This document shows positions 19,180 to 27,094 of a stretch of DNA of 44,776 nucleotides, in pieces; positions within the stretch are counted from its first letter, which is position 1; each line of letters opens with the position of its first letter. The translations under genes were made by a program, and so were the position numbers. Under the pieces are notes generated by a model, which saw only the letters and a program-made list of their open reading frames with translations, searched no databases and had not been told where the DNA came from. Source of the DNA: a virus; the IMG/VR virus record IMGVR_UViG_3300010885_044176, positions 1 to 44,776 of that record; one strand, given 5' to 3'.

Positions 19180-19427
19180 TGAATGGACGATTAAAAGTAA
19201 AAGATAATTTAACATTGGAGAGAGACCTTTCTACAAATGCAATTATCAATACTGACAGCTCATCTTATGAAAGTATGCTGGTACGACGTAAAGCATTCCT
19301 TGAAAAGGATGCGCAAATAGCGTCATTGCAAAACGATGTTGATTCTCTTAAAGCAATGCATGCACAAATGGCAGAGCAAATACAAAATCTTATCATGATA
19401 AATACTGTTAATAATTCTATAATCTAA
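19179..19427 (+). CDS. Small coiled-coil protein of the tail operon
   Basis: 82 residues, overlapping both neighbours in TAATG pentamers. The N-terminal half (LKVKDNLTLERDLSTNAIIN, then SYESMLVRRKAFLEKD) is followed by a heptad-like helix (IASLQNDVDSLKAMHAQMAE, then QIQNLIM). Short proteins with the same 'LKVKDNxxLERDxxTNAIIN' opening are, to my recollection, common in T4-like marine phages after the large structural gene, but carry no assigned function. A role as an assembly or fibre-attachment factor is a guess from context. No signal peptide. Confidence 0.6.
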   Translation: MNGRLKVKDNLTLERDLSTNAIINTDSSSYESMLVRRKAFLEKDAQIASLQNDVDSLKAMHAQMAEQIQNLIMINTVNNSII

Positions 19428-21364
19428 TGGCTATTGCACCAACCGAATACACACCGTTTAGTTCACTTACAGTATCTGGAGTAATTACTACAGATACATT
19501 TAATACCTGGAGAAAGAAAACAAATGGTTTGATTGTTCTATTAGACGGAACAGCTGTTGGCGGTGGATTATCATCAAGTAATTTGAGTACTGGCGCTCCA
19601 TCGTGGACATCTGGCGGTTCTACAAGTATATTTGGCGGGAGCGATGTTTTAAGCAACGATGCATTGACAATCAGTGCAAATAGTACAGGTTCAGGTTTAA
19701 TCATTACACAAAAATCAACTGGTCCTGCATTGCGTGTTAATGACGTTGCAAGTGATACTTCACCATTTATTGTTGATGCGGATGGCAATCTTATTGTTGG
19801 AAGCGCATATACATTATCATTTAATAACCGTGCTGAAGGTACAACTACATCACGTATTCCTCATATTGCAGCAATAGGAGCTGGCGCTGCCAATGGTGCA
19901 GCAATAAGTATATTTCAAACGAATAATGATGCGTATGGTGGTGTATTATCTTTTGTCAAATCTCGCGGAACAGCTTCATCAGCATCGCAAACAATTGCGG
20001 TCCAAGATGATTCACTTGGAATAATTGATTGGCAAGGCCAAGCGACAACAAGTGCAGTTCTTACTGCTGCGGCAATTGAAGCTAAAATAAATGCTAGTGC
20101 TACAATATCAAGTACAAGTATGCCTGGGTATTTAACATTCTCAACCAATCCAGGCAATGCATTAGCTGAACGCATGCGCATTGACAGTGCTGGTCTTGTT
20201 GGTATTGGTAAAACAACTCCAACGGTAGCATTGGATGTTAATGGTGCAATTACTGCAAGTGGTACAGTTACAGGTGCAACTTTAACTAATGGTACAGTAA
20301 CAATTACTGGAAGCACAATCAGTGGAGTTACCGGATTTACTGCAAGCGCGGGTGGCGATATTGTTACAGGCGGTAAACTTAAAGGAAATACTCTTGAGGT
20401 TGGCAGCACTGCACAATTAACGGTAACTGCAGCTGGTGTGTTGAGTACCAGTGGTGCAGTTACCGGTGTAGGATTGGCTGCAGGCTCTGGAGCAATTACC
20501 GGTGCGTCTTTAAGCGTTAGCGGTGCAATAGGCGGCACATCATGTGTTATCAATGGACCAGTTACAGGTCAATCATTCGTTGTAATTGGTGGAGCCGGCG
20601 CAATAACTACAACAGGTACTGTTACAGCTGGATCATTTAATGCAAGTGGTGGTGGCATATCAAATGCTGGTGCAATAGGCGGCGCATCAACAATCTCAGC
20701 AACTGGTGCTGTTACAGCTGGATCATTTAATGCAAGTGGTGGTGGCATATTAAATGCTGGTGCAATAGGCGGTGCATCAACAATCGGAGCAACTGGTGCT
20801 ATTACAAGTGGTGCTAATAGTACAGGTGCAGGAGGTCTTATTACATCTACCAGAGATACACAAAACGGATATGCTAGTGCTGCTTTAATTAGTCAAAGTT
20901 ATATTGGAGATGCTGGTCTTTCATTATTAGCTCAAGGGTCATGCGCGGTATTTCTTAAATGCGAGCGCACTACTGGTACCTTGCATATACATACACATGC
21001 TACTAGCCCAGCAACTACATATGCTAATGTTATACTTAATCAACTTGATGCAAAAGGCGACATTATTGCTTTTAGTACATCTGATCGCAAGTATAAAGAT
21101 AACATCGCAAACATTACCAATCCATTAGACAAGGTAGCCAAAATTAACGGTGTGTCATTTGATTGGAATGACCAACAATCTACCTTCACTGGCCGTGACA
21201 TTGGTGTGATTGCTCAAGAAGTTGAAGCTGTATTACCTGAGGTTGTAACTACTCGTGATGATGGTACCAAGGCCGTTAAATATGATAAGATGGTTGCACT
21301 GCTCATTGAATGTGTTAAAGAACTTAAGGCTGAAATTGAAGAGTTAAAAAGTAAAGTAAACTAA
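19427..21364 (+). CDS. Tail fibre protein with C-terminal self-cleaving S74 chaperone domain
   Basis: A 645-residue fibre. The N-terminal region (TEYTPFSSLTVSGVITTDTF, WRKKTNG) probably attaches to the baseplate. The middle (about 270-480) is Gly/Ala/Thr/Ser-rich and repetitive, suggesting a trimeric beta-structured shaft. The last about 95 residues are a peptidase S74 intramolecular chaperone: FSTSDRKYKDNIANI, VSFDWNDQQ, GVIAQEVEAVLPEVV and KYDKMVALLIECVKELKAEI. Ser552 and Lys557 in SDRKYK match the catalytic dyad known from endosialidase chaperones. Cleavage would fall just before Ser552 and release the chaperone after trimerisation. A 90-bp tandem duplication lies within the shaft. Confidence 0.85.
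   Translation: MAIAPTEYTPFSSLTVSGVITTDTFNTWRKKTNGLIVLLDGTAVGGGLSSSNLSTGAPSWTSGGSTSIFGGSDVLSNDALTISANSTGSGLIITQKSTGPALRVNDVASDTSPFIVDADGNLIVGSAYTLSFNNRAEGTTTSRIPHIAAIGAGAANGAAISIFQTNNDAYGGVLSFVKSRGTASSASQTIAVQDDSLGIIDWQGQATTSAVLTAAAIEAKINASATISSTSMPGYLTFSTNPGNALAERMRIDSAGLVGIGKTTPTVALDVNGAITASGTVTGATLTNGTVTITGSTISGVTGFTASAGGDIVTGGKLKGNTLEVGSTAQLTVTAAGVLSTSGAVTGVGLAAGSGAITGASLSVSGAIGGTSCVINGPVTGQSFVVIGGAGAITTTGTVTAGSFNASGGGISNAGAIGGASTISATGAVTAGSFNASGGGILNAGAIGGASTIGATGAITSGANSTGAGGLITSTRDTQNGYASAALISQSYIGDAGLSLLAQGSCAVFLKCERTTGTLHIHTHATSPATTYANVILNQLDAKGDIIAFSTSDRKYKDNIANITNPLDKVAKINGVSFDWNDQQSTFTGRDIGVIAQEVEAVLPEVVTTRDDGTKAVKYDKMVALLIECVKELKAEIEELKSKVN
20621..20800 (+). repeat. Two tandem 90-bp repeats in fibre shaft
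   Basis: The sequence beginning GTTACAGCTGGATCATTTAA at 20621 recurs at 20711 with only a few differences across the unit. Each unit encodes 30 residues (VTAGSFNASGGGI and so on). The unit length keeps the reading frame, so the copy number could vary without breaking the fibre. Near identity at the DNA level points to a recent duplication. Confidence 0.85.
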
Positions 21365-21365
21365 T

Positions 21366-21998
21366 ATGCCAACTACTCCAATAACTGGTCCATTATCAGT
21401 AACAGCTATCCGAAGCTTAGCTACTGATTACACAGTCAGCGCTGGTACTCAATATTCTCCAGCAGCAACCAATGTTAGTATTTCTAATTTGCGTAATGCT
21501 ATGAATGTTACTGCTAGCGCATCTACATATACTGGCGGTGGAGGCACCAGTACAGCTGATCGATATACTACACATTCTTATGGTGGCGTTCAAAAGTTAC
21601 CAGGCACAACCAATATATCATGGAGCGGCTTTCGCAATACAACATTGGTTCAATACAATATAGCTTCAAATCCAGAAATTGCTAGTTATTATGGAAATAG
21701 CGACAATGCAGCTGTATATGTTGATTTTACACTAAGTACATGGAAAGCAAATAGTAGCAGTCTTTATGTATTTCAATATACACTAACTGGTTATGGTACG
21801 GTTACAACATTAGGCACATGGGGCCGTGAAATTTCATGGCATGGTCTTAATGCACCTGACCAAACAAATGCTAGTCCCAATTTAACGGTTACAATAACAG
21901 ATGTTACCACAGGCAGTTCATTTGTAAACACTATACCTGTAAAATACGCGGGAGCTGGTGTAACACAATTATATTACGTAAACTATTACAATTCTTAA
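21366..21998 (+). CDS. Small fibre-like structural protein, function unknown
   Basis: 210 residues, starting 1 nt after the S74 fibre stop. The N-terminus (PITGPLSVTAIRSLATDYTV) is of the sort found in many short phage fibre or appendage proteins. The rest is Ser/Thr/Tyr/Gly-rich and predicted beta (for example FTLSTWKANSSSLYVFQYTL and LTVTITDVTTGSSFVNTIPV). Trp and Tyr are frequent, as in carbohydrate-facing tips. No catalytic motif or transmembrane segment. It could be a fibre tip, an adhesin or a separate chaperone for the S74 fibre; the sequence does not decide. It is the last gene before the glycan-type island. Confidence 0.45.
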   Translation: MPTTPITGPLSVTAIRSLATDYTVSAGTQYSPAATNVSISNLRNAMNVTASASTYTGGGGTSTADRYTTHSYGGVQKLPGTTNISWSGFRNTTLVQYNIASNPEIASYYGNSDNAAVYVDFTLSTWKANSSSLYVFQYTLTGYGTVTTLGTWGREISWHGLNAPDQTNASPNLTVTITDVTTGSSFVNTIPVKYAGAGVTQLYYVNYYNS

Positions 21999-22033
21999 TA
22001 GTTGCTCCACGGCAATTCATATATATAATTAGT

Positions 22034-22771
22034 ATGGTTAATTATATAAGATACATAAATGATGCATTGTGTATAAATTCATGTTTTGTCTGCTTTGTTA
22101 ATGATGAGGTTAAGTATAATCTTCTTGTAAAGAAAAATACACAGCAATTGATAAATGAAAATACTCTTCATTTGATTGATTATGTTGAAAATAAAAGTTA
22201 TTACGTTACTTTTCCAGATACCAAAATATACTATATCAAAACATTTTTTGGCAATTCATATTATGATTCTACAACAATGGATTTGCACGAATGCTGTGAA
22301 AAATATGCAGATGATATAATTGAAAACGAGTTGAGATTTGATTCTCATGTTAAAAAAGTATCTGATTATTTTCATCTTATTGATGATCAACAAGCAAATA
22401 TCAATCGCCTTAAAGATTATGTTGATGAAACAGTATTGCATACAATGGAAGCTTTTGGTATTAAAGACTTGAGTGCATATCTTGATAAGACTCCTGAAAT
22501 ACTACAACAAATTAAGAATAGGGGATGGCATTTATTATTACAACAGTATGATAATGCGGTTGAAAAATTAAAAGCAGAATCAGTTAATTTCCAAAAAGCT
22601 GGAGACCTTGATAGCGTTGAAGAAATTGACATTATAATCGAAATGCTAAATGATGCGGTAAAAAATGATACACTATTTGATAGTGCAAAAGATGTGGCTG
22701 ACATTTATAAACTGTGGCCGCCTATATTATTGCCTGGACCGTTTGTGAAAGGTCATGAACAGCCTCGTTGA
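22034..22771 (+). CDS. Unrecognised protein opening the sugar/radical SAM island
   Basis: 245 residues with no family I recognise. The first third is beta-rich (VCFVNDEVKYNLLVKKN, YYVTFPDTKIYYIKTFFGN). The rest is acidic and helical (KVSDYFHLIDDQQANINRLK, WHLLLQQYDNAVEKLKAES, SVEEIDIIIEMLNDAVKN). It ends in a proline-rich tail, WPPILLPGPFV. It follows a 35-nt gap that contains only an AT-rich stretch (TATATATAATTAG at 22020-22032) and no clean late box. Its 3' end overlaps the first radical SAM gene by 17 nt, so the two are likely co-translated. Possibly a chaperone-like or fibre-associated protein, but that is guesswork. Confidence 0.5.
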   Translation: MVNYIRYINDALCINSCFVCFVNDEVKYNLLVKKNTQQLINENTLHLIDYVENKSYYVTFPDTKIYYIKTFFGNSYYDSTTMDLHECCEKYADDIIENELRFDSHVKKVSDYFHLIDDQQANINRLKDYVDETVLHTMEAFGIKDLSAYLDKTPEILQQIKNRGWHLLLQQYDNAVEKLKAESVNFQKAGDLDSVEEIDIIIEMLNDAVKNDTLFDSAKDVADIYKLWPPILLPGPFVKGHEQPR

Positions 22772-23666
22772 ATTCTTATTGCTGGTATCCAATCATCGTG
22801 CTTTCTCATGGGGAATAGTACGCGGCGACCATTACCGCGGTGATGCATACAATTCGCGTTTTATCAACATTATACTTACAGATCGTTGCAACTTGGCGTG
22901 CAGTGGCTGCCGCGGCGATATACAAGATGTGCAATCATATGAATTGCCTACATTATCATACCACGAATTTGTAAAAGTGGTAGATGATTGTATAGATGCT
23001 GGTGTAGAGTATTTTGACTTGACGCCTGTCATTGGTGAAACTCTTCTTGTAAAGAATATAATAACCTACCTTGATTATTTGGAAAATCATCCGTCTGTAA
23101 AAGGATACCTGTTGACAACCAATGGGACAGTAAATGCTATTCCACAACATCATAAAAAATTAAACTTGTCGGTTTCACTATATGGCAGTGGCGCAGCCAG
23201 TTTTAAACGCTTTACAGGAAAAGACTTGTTCAATAAATGTTTTCCAACATTAGAATCATTGCAGAGCCTTGAAGTTCCAATTGAAATTACATTGCGCAAT
23301 GAAGACTTGCACGATATTGATACATCATTTAAACGTGTACTATATAAATTATTCACAAAGAAAAATGTATGTGTTCATGATGGTCGTGTGAATGATAATC
23401 GCGGCGGTATTGTTGATGTTGCTGTTAAAGAAGTAACTCGCTCTGGTGTATGCCCATGTGGAGTTGGTAGCGGAGGTGCTATACGAAGTGATGGTAATTA
23501 TTACTATTGTGCATTTAATGATTTTGGTAAAGTGTCATTGATTGGTGATTTGAAAAAGTCATCATTAAAACAATTGAGAGATACAGGAGCATGGAAAGGT
23601 ATTGTAAATGACCATGTGAACAGCAACTATACAGGCATATGCAAGGGATGCACTGCACAATGGTAA
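22755..23666 (+). CDS. Radical SAM/SPASM-like protein 1
   Basis: Radical S-adenosylmethionine enzyme. The [4Fe-4S] motif C-x3-C-x2-C is Cys45, Cys49, Cys52 (DRCNLACSGCRG). The partial TIM-barrel follows with DAGVEYFDLTPVIGE (about residues 81-95; the 'GGEP'-type SAM-binding strand is changed to IGE) and LTTNGTVN. The C-terminal extension holds more cysteines (Cys233, Cys235, Cys252, Cys296, Cys299), fitting an auxiliary-cluster SPASM/twitch domain, and ends CKGCTAQW. The 303-residue length is short for SPASM proteins (often 350-450). A paralogue lies at 26179-27093. Substrate unknown: SPASM enzymes act on peptides, but also occur in sugar and surface-polymer loci, which fits the neighbours here. 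Confidence 0.82.
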   Translation: MNSLVEFLLLVSNHRAFSWGIVRGDHYRGDAYNSRFINIILTDRCNLACSGCRGDIQDVQSYELPTLSYHEFVKVVDDCIDAGVEYFDLTPVIGETLLVKNIITYLDYLENHPSVKGYLLTTNGTVNAIPQHHKKLNLSVSLYGSGAASFKRFTGKDLFNKCFPTLESLQSLEVPIEITLRNEDLHDIDTSFKRVLYKLFTKKNVCVHDGRVNDNRGGIVDVAVKEVTRSGVCPCGVGSGGAIRSDGNYYYCAFNDFGKVSLIGDLKKSSLKQLRDTGAWKGIVNDHVNSNYTGICKGCTAQW

Positions 23667-24739
23667 ACAGCCACAATGAATGGGATCCTTTGGAAGAGGT
23701 TATAGTTGGAGCAGGAGTGCCTGAAACACTACCAGCGGTTGACTTGACGTTTAAGATGTTTTTTCATGATAATATACAGTTTGCAAACGAAAGAATTATC
23801 AATCCTCAAATTGATAAACGTTATATAGCCGAGCACAATGAAGACCTTGAAGCTTTTGCTAATCTATTAACAAGTTTGGGAGTGTGCGTAAGACGCCCAA
23901 AAACTCCTAACATTATACAAAAAGTAAAGACTCCCAATTGGAGTAGTGCGGTATATCCATCTCTTAATGTGCGTGACTTGAGTATAGTAATTGGCAATGA
24001 AATTATTGAGACACCAGTATCTTGCAGATGGCGCTATTATGAAACTGACTACTTAAAACATTTATTTCTAGAGTATTTTAATGCAGGTGCCAAATGGACT
24101 AGTGCGCCTCGCCCGTTGCTTACTGATTATTCATTTGACATGTCGCACATCGTACAAGCTAATGGCGGGCAAACCGATCAATTGGTTAGACACGTTTCGC
24201 CAATGGATTGTGGGCCTGAAATTATGTTTGATGCTGCCAACATAATGCGCTTTGGGCAGCACCTATTGTTTAATGCTAGTTCGTTAAATATGAAATTGGG
24301 TGTGCAATGGTTGCAGCGTCACCTAGGAGACCGCTATAAGATTTGGGAATGCAACATAACAGACAATCATATTGACAGTTGTATACTTCCGCTGCGCCCA
24401 GGCTTATGTTTGGTTACTCGTCCTGACATTTGGCAACAGTTACCAAAAGAATTGCAATCATGGGATACCGTCTTGGTTGAGCCAATTGATCGGGAGCGTG
24501 AAGTTAAAAACGGACTACGCCTAGCATCAACCAAGATTGAATTGAATGTGTTTAGTGTATCGCCAGAGTTGATAATATGTCATCCTGAATATGAAAAGAT
24601 TTTAAATCAAAAACTAAAGCCGTATGGTATAACTGCAATAGGATCGCAAATGAGACATTGTGAATTGTTTTCAGGCGCTCATCATTGCACAACACTTGAT
24701 GTAAGAAGACGCGGACAACTTGAAAATTATTTTGTATGA
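23660..24739 (+). CDS. Arginine:X amidinotransferase (glycine amidinotransferase family)
   Basis: Transfers an amidino group from arginine to an amine; in animals the product is guanidinoacetate, and in cyanobacterial toxin pathways CyrA and SxtG use other amines. The start (VNSHNEWDPLEEVIVG, residues 2-17) is the family signature. The catalytic triad is present: Asp191 (MFDAANIMRFG), His237 (NHIDSCILPLRPG) and Cys343 (HHCTTLDVRRRG). The spacing is close to human AGAT (Asp254, His303, Cys407). The 359-residue length is normal. I chose the ATG at 23660 over an in-frame ATG at 23639 because the signature begins there and it overlaps the upstream stop by only a few bases. It lies between radical SAM protein 1 and an unknown protein. 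The acceptor is probably an amino sugar or peptide made by the island (inference). Confidence 0.9.
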   Translation: MVNSHNEWDPLEEVIVGAGVPETLPAVDLTFKMFFHDNIQFANERIINPQIDKRYIAEHNEDLEAFANLLTSLGVCVRRPKTPNIIQKVKTPNWSSAVYPSLNVRDLSIVIGNEIIETPVSCRWRYYETDYLKHLFLEYFNAGAKWTSAPRPLLTDYSFDMSHIVQANGGQTDQLVRHVSPMDCGPEIMFDAANIMRFGQHLLFNASSLNMKLGVQWLQRHLGDRYKIWECNITDNHIDSCILPLRPGLCLVTRPDIWQQLPKELQSWDTVLVEPIDREREVKNGLRLASTKIELNVFSVSPELIICHPEYEKILNQKLKPYGITAIGSQMRHCELFSGAHHCTTLDVRRRGQLENYFV

Positions 24740-25491
24740 TTAGCCATTTAAAACAACGTTTATATTTAGGTAATGTATATAATCAACAGCAATATGATTA
24801 TCTGTCTGCAAAAACAAAAGAAGAAAAAATAATCATAACCGGTGATCTATTAAATGATTATGATGACGACTTTAAACAAAACTTATGGATAATTAGGTCT
24901 AAAGATATTATTAAGCCGCCATATGATCGTGCATTGATATTGTATTATAAGAATGAATTGCCAAATAAAAAGACAATTGATGAAGATGAATTTTTAGCTT
25001 ATTATACTGTAGCTGATAAAATGATAAAAGGCGGCTTCCTACAATCATTTAATAAACTAAAGATTGTATGTCGTGATAGTGTTCCTTCATATTATCATTC
25101 ATTAGAATGTGAAAAGCATTTGAATGAGATGGGCCGCAAAGGATTTGATTTGTATTGCAACCTATATGCTAATACCGTATGGTTTACAACTGCAAGTGCA
25201 AACTATGCCGAGTATGCAACCAAAGGGATTGTTACTCGCAACATATATGATATGAAAAAAACAGTAAAAGCGGCTTCGGTATTATTTGATTACATCTATT
25301 GTCCAATAGACCAAACCGGTCTATATACTGATGGTGATCAATTCATATGGGACAATGATGAACAAAGTACATATCGTGACAAGTATGGCGAGCATTTATC
25401 AATGCAACACACAATTCCATCAGCTGAAAAAATAAATAATTTTATCAGTTGCGTTTTACAATTAGATAATAATCCTTTGTATGGTATATGA
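24736..25491 (+). CDS. Unrecognised protein between amidinotransferase and glycosyltransferase
   Basis: 251 residues; the start overlaps the amidinotransferase stop in ATGA. No family recognised. It begins LKQRLYLGNVYNQQQYDYLS, contains IIITGDLLNDYDDDFKQNLW with several acidic residues, a central VCRDSVPSYYHSLECEKHLN and an aromatic-rich segment FDLYCNLYANTVWFTTASAN. There is no signal peptide or membrane segment, so it is probably cytosolic. Tight coupling on both sides (ATGA at 5' and 3' ends) suggests it works in the same pathway as the amidinotransferase and the following GT-like protein. It could be a diverged transferase, but no nucleotide-sugar or SAM motif is visible. Confidence 0.5.
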   Translation: MISHLKQRLYLGNVYNQQQYDYLSAKTKEEKIIITGDLLNDYDDDFKQNLWIIRSKDIIKPPYDRALILYYKNELPNKKTIDEDEFLAYYTVADKMIKGGFLQSFNKLKIVCRDSVPSYYHSLECEKHLNEMGRKGFDLYCNLYANTVWFTTASANYAEYATKGIVTRNIYDMKKTVKAASVLFDYIYCPIDQTGLYTDGDQFIWDNDEQSTYRDKYGEHLSMQHTIPSAEKINNFISCVLQLDNNPLYGI

Positions 25492-26198
25492 ATAGAGTAG
25501 TTACGTTTTCAACTAATCGTACATATCAGCCTTATGTACATGTGCTATTGCATTCTTTAAAGCGTCATTATGATGGTATTATAGTATGTCGTTGTGTTAA
25601 TTGCGATGAAGAGTTTATTGAGGATTTGAAAGCACAAGGAGTTGACGTAATAATTGACAATCAACCCTTAAATAAAACAAAGAGAATTAAAAATGTCAAT
25701 GAAAGCAGCGTGTTGATTGATGGTAAGTACAATAGGAATTGTATATGTACAGATGAAACTGCCTATACATGTCATAGCCGCTTTTATAATATAGATTACA
25801 TTTTTAAACATTATGATGATTCTACAGTATTTGCTATTGATTGTGATTTTGTAATACTTAAATCATTTGATGATGTATTTGATCTTAATGATGCTGACAT
25901 TAGTATTTTAGATCATACACGGTGTCATGATGAAGATGCTATAGTAATAAGAGATACTCCACAAGCCAATAAATTTTTAAAGCATGTTATAAATAAGCTG
26001 CAAAAGGATTTGTATTTTTGGGATCAAGATACTCTTGCATTGCGCCATGCTTTTAAGTCTACCCAATTAAAGATTAAGTCATTGCAATTAAAGTATAAGG
26101 ATTATAATTGCAATGACGAAAGTGTTATATGGAGTGGAGATGGCTCTGTAAAATATACAGATAAATTTAAACAAGCATATGACCAATTTAAAAATTGA
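25488..26198 (+). CDS. GT-A fold glycosyltransferase-like protein 1
   Basis: 236 residues. An N-terminal strand-helix opening (RVVTFSTNRTYQPYVHVLLH) and a DxD motif, Asp118-x-Asp120 in VFAIDCDFVILKSFDDVF, are typical of GT8-like GT-A transferases that bind a metal and a nucleotide sugar. A second acidic element, FWDQDTLALRHAF, occupies the place of the acceptor-side 'DQD' motif of this class. The C-terminus SVIWSGDGSVKYTDKF parallels SYIWPGSGEAKFTSVY in the gene at 27095, so the two are likely paralogues. It is shorter than typical GT8 enzymes (about 280-300). It overlaps radical SAM gene 2 by 20 nt. By eye, base composition is low in G+C here: 14 of 60 bases at 25801-25860. Confidence 0.65.
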   Translation: MNRVVTFSTNRTYQPYVHVLLHSLKRHYDGIIVCRCVNCDEEFIEDLKAQGVDVIIDNQPLNKTKRIKNVNESSVLIDGKYNRNCICTDETAYTCHSRFYNIDYIFKHYDDSTVFAIDCDFVILKSFDDVFDLNDADISILDHTRCHDEDAIVIRDTPQANKFLKHVINKLQKDLYFWDQDTLALRHAFKSTQLKIKSLQLKYKDYNCNDESVIWSGDGSVKYTDKFKQAYDQFKN

Positions 26199-27093
26199 CA
26201 GCATCATAACTAAAGCATTGGGCCGCACACCAAGTAGTAACTTTGTCCCGCTTGAAAAAAATAGCAATCTTATTAGCATTATAACAATAAACAATTGTAA
26301 TCTAAACTGCTTCTTTTGCCGTGGTGGTATTGATAAGATTGCTGATTATAGCAAGTTTAAGATTATGTCAACTTATGAATTCCAAAGTATAGTTGATAAA
26401 TGTTGTGATGGCGACATACAATATTTTGACTTGACACCAGCCATAGGTGAACCATTTTTAGACAAGGCTTTCCTTGATAAATTACAAATCCTTGAAGCTG
26501 ATAATCGTGTGCACGAATATACAGTTACCAGCAACATTTTACTATTAAGCAAAGAGGACATTATTCAATTATCTAAGCTTGACAAATTGATATTTGATGT
26601 TTCACTATATGGACAAACAGCAGAAGAGTATTTGCGCAATACAAATCGTGATGGATATGATAAGTTTATATCTCAGCTTGAAATGCTTTATGATAACTGC
26701 GGTCAACTACGAATACGTTTTATTCAAAGGTGTGAATTGAGTAATAGTACTTTATTGGATTATGTACAAACATTCCGTTGCAAAAGAAATGCAAATCTGG
26801 TTGACAATGAAATTTATAATGTTAATCGGGCTGGGCATATTACTAATATGTCATCATTAAGAAAGCGAAGTGGAATATGTCCGTATGGGCCGGGTAGCGG
26901 TGGTGGAATAGTAACTGGTGGAGACTTATTATTTTGCCCATTTCATGACTTGCAAAGAAGTGGTGTAATGGGAAATGTAAATACTCAGTCTCTTAAAGAT
27001 ATATACAATGGAACTGCTTGGCAAGACATATTGTCCAATCACTCAAATGATGAATACATTGGTATGTGTAAAGGATGTGATGAAACCTGGTAA
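26179..27093 (+). CDS. Radical SAM/SPASM-like protein 2 (paralogue of protein 1)
   Basis: A 304-residue radical SAM enzyme. The cluster motif is Cys40, Cys44, Cys47 (NNCNLNCFFCRGG). The next conserved blocks are shared almost word for word with the protein at 22755: QYFDLTPAIGEPFLDK against EYFDLTPVIGETLLVK, FDVSLYG against LSVSLYG, SGICPYGPGSGGGI against SGVCPCGVGSGGAI, and a CKGC-x2-W ending. Extra cysteines for an auxiliary cluster are Cys234, Cys253, Cys297 and Cys300. The paralogue's additional Cys235 is Tyr here, so the clusters may not be equivalent. It is flanked by two related GT-like genes. I infer a duplicated enzyme pair acting on similar substrates. Start choice: the ATG at 26179 is the only one upstream of the cysteine motif in this frame that makes sense. 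Confidence 0.8.
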   Translation: MTNLKIDSIITKALGRTPSSNFVPLEKNSNLISIITINNCNLNCFFCRGGIDKIADYSKFKIMSTYEFQSIVDKCCDGDIQYFDLTPAIGEPFLDKAFLDKLQILEADNRVHEYTVTSNILLLSKEDIIQLSKLDKLIFDVSLYGQTAEEYLRNTNRDGYDKFISQLEMLYDNCGQLRIRFIQRCELSNSTLLDYVQTFRCKRNANLVDNEIYNVNRAGHITNMSSLRKRSGICPYGPGSGGGIVTGGDLLFCPFHDLQRSGVMGNVNTQSLKDIYNGTAWQDILSNHSNDEYIGMCKGCDETW

Positions 27094-27094
27094 T

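Noticed and set aside
19915-20553. A 212-residue open frame on the minus strand
   Set aside because: It lies opposite the repetitive Gly/Ala/Thr-rich fibre shaft, whose codon bias keeps the complement open. The translation is Pro/Val/Ala-rich with no domain, and no minus-strand promoter or neighbour supports it.
20621-20800. Tandem repeat as a possible CRISPR or iteron array
   Set aside because: Only two units of 90 bp, without spacers, in frame within a fibre gene.
22020-22033. AT-rich TATATATAATTAG before the island as a late promoter
   Set aside because: It does not match TATAAATA well and the distance to the ATG is too short. It might be a weak or early-type promoter, but the sequence alone does not support that.
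23342-23349. TATAAATT inside radical SAM gene 1
   Set aside because: No gene start follows within a useful distance; a chance match in AT-rich coding sequence.
27008-27094. N-terminal extension of the GT-like gene at 27095
   Set aside because: The extra 29 residues lie entirely in the end of radical SAM gene 2 and do not resemble a GT start. The ATG at 27095 comes right after the stop and opens with the expected strand.
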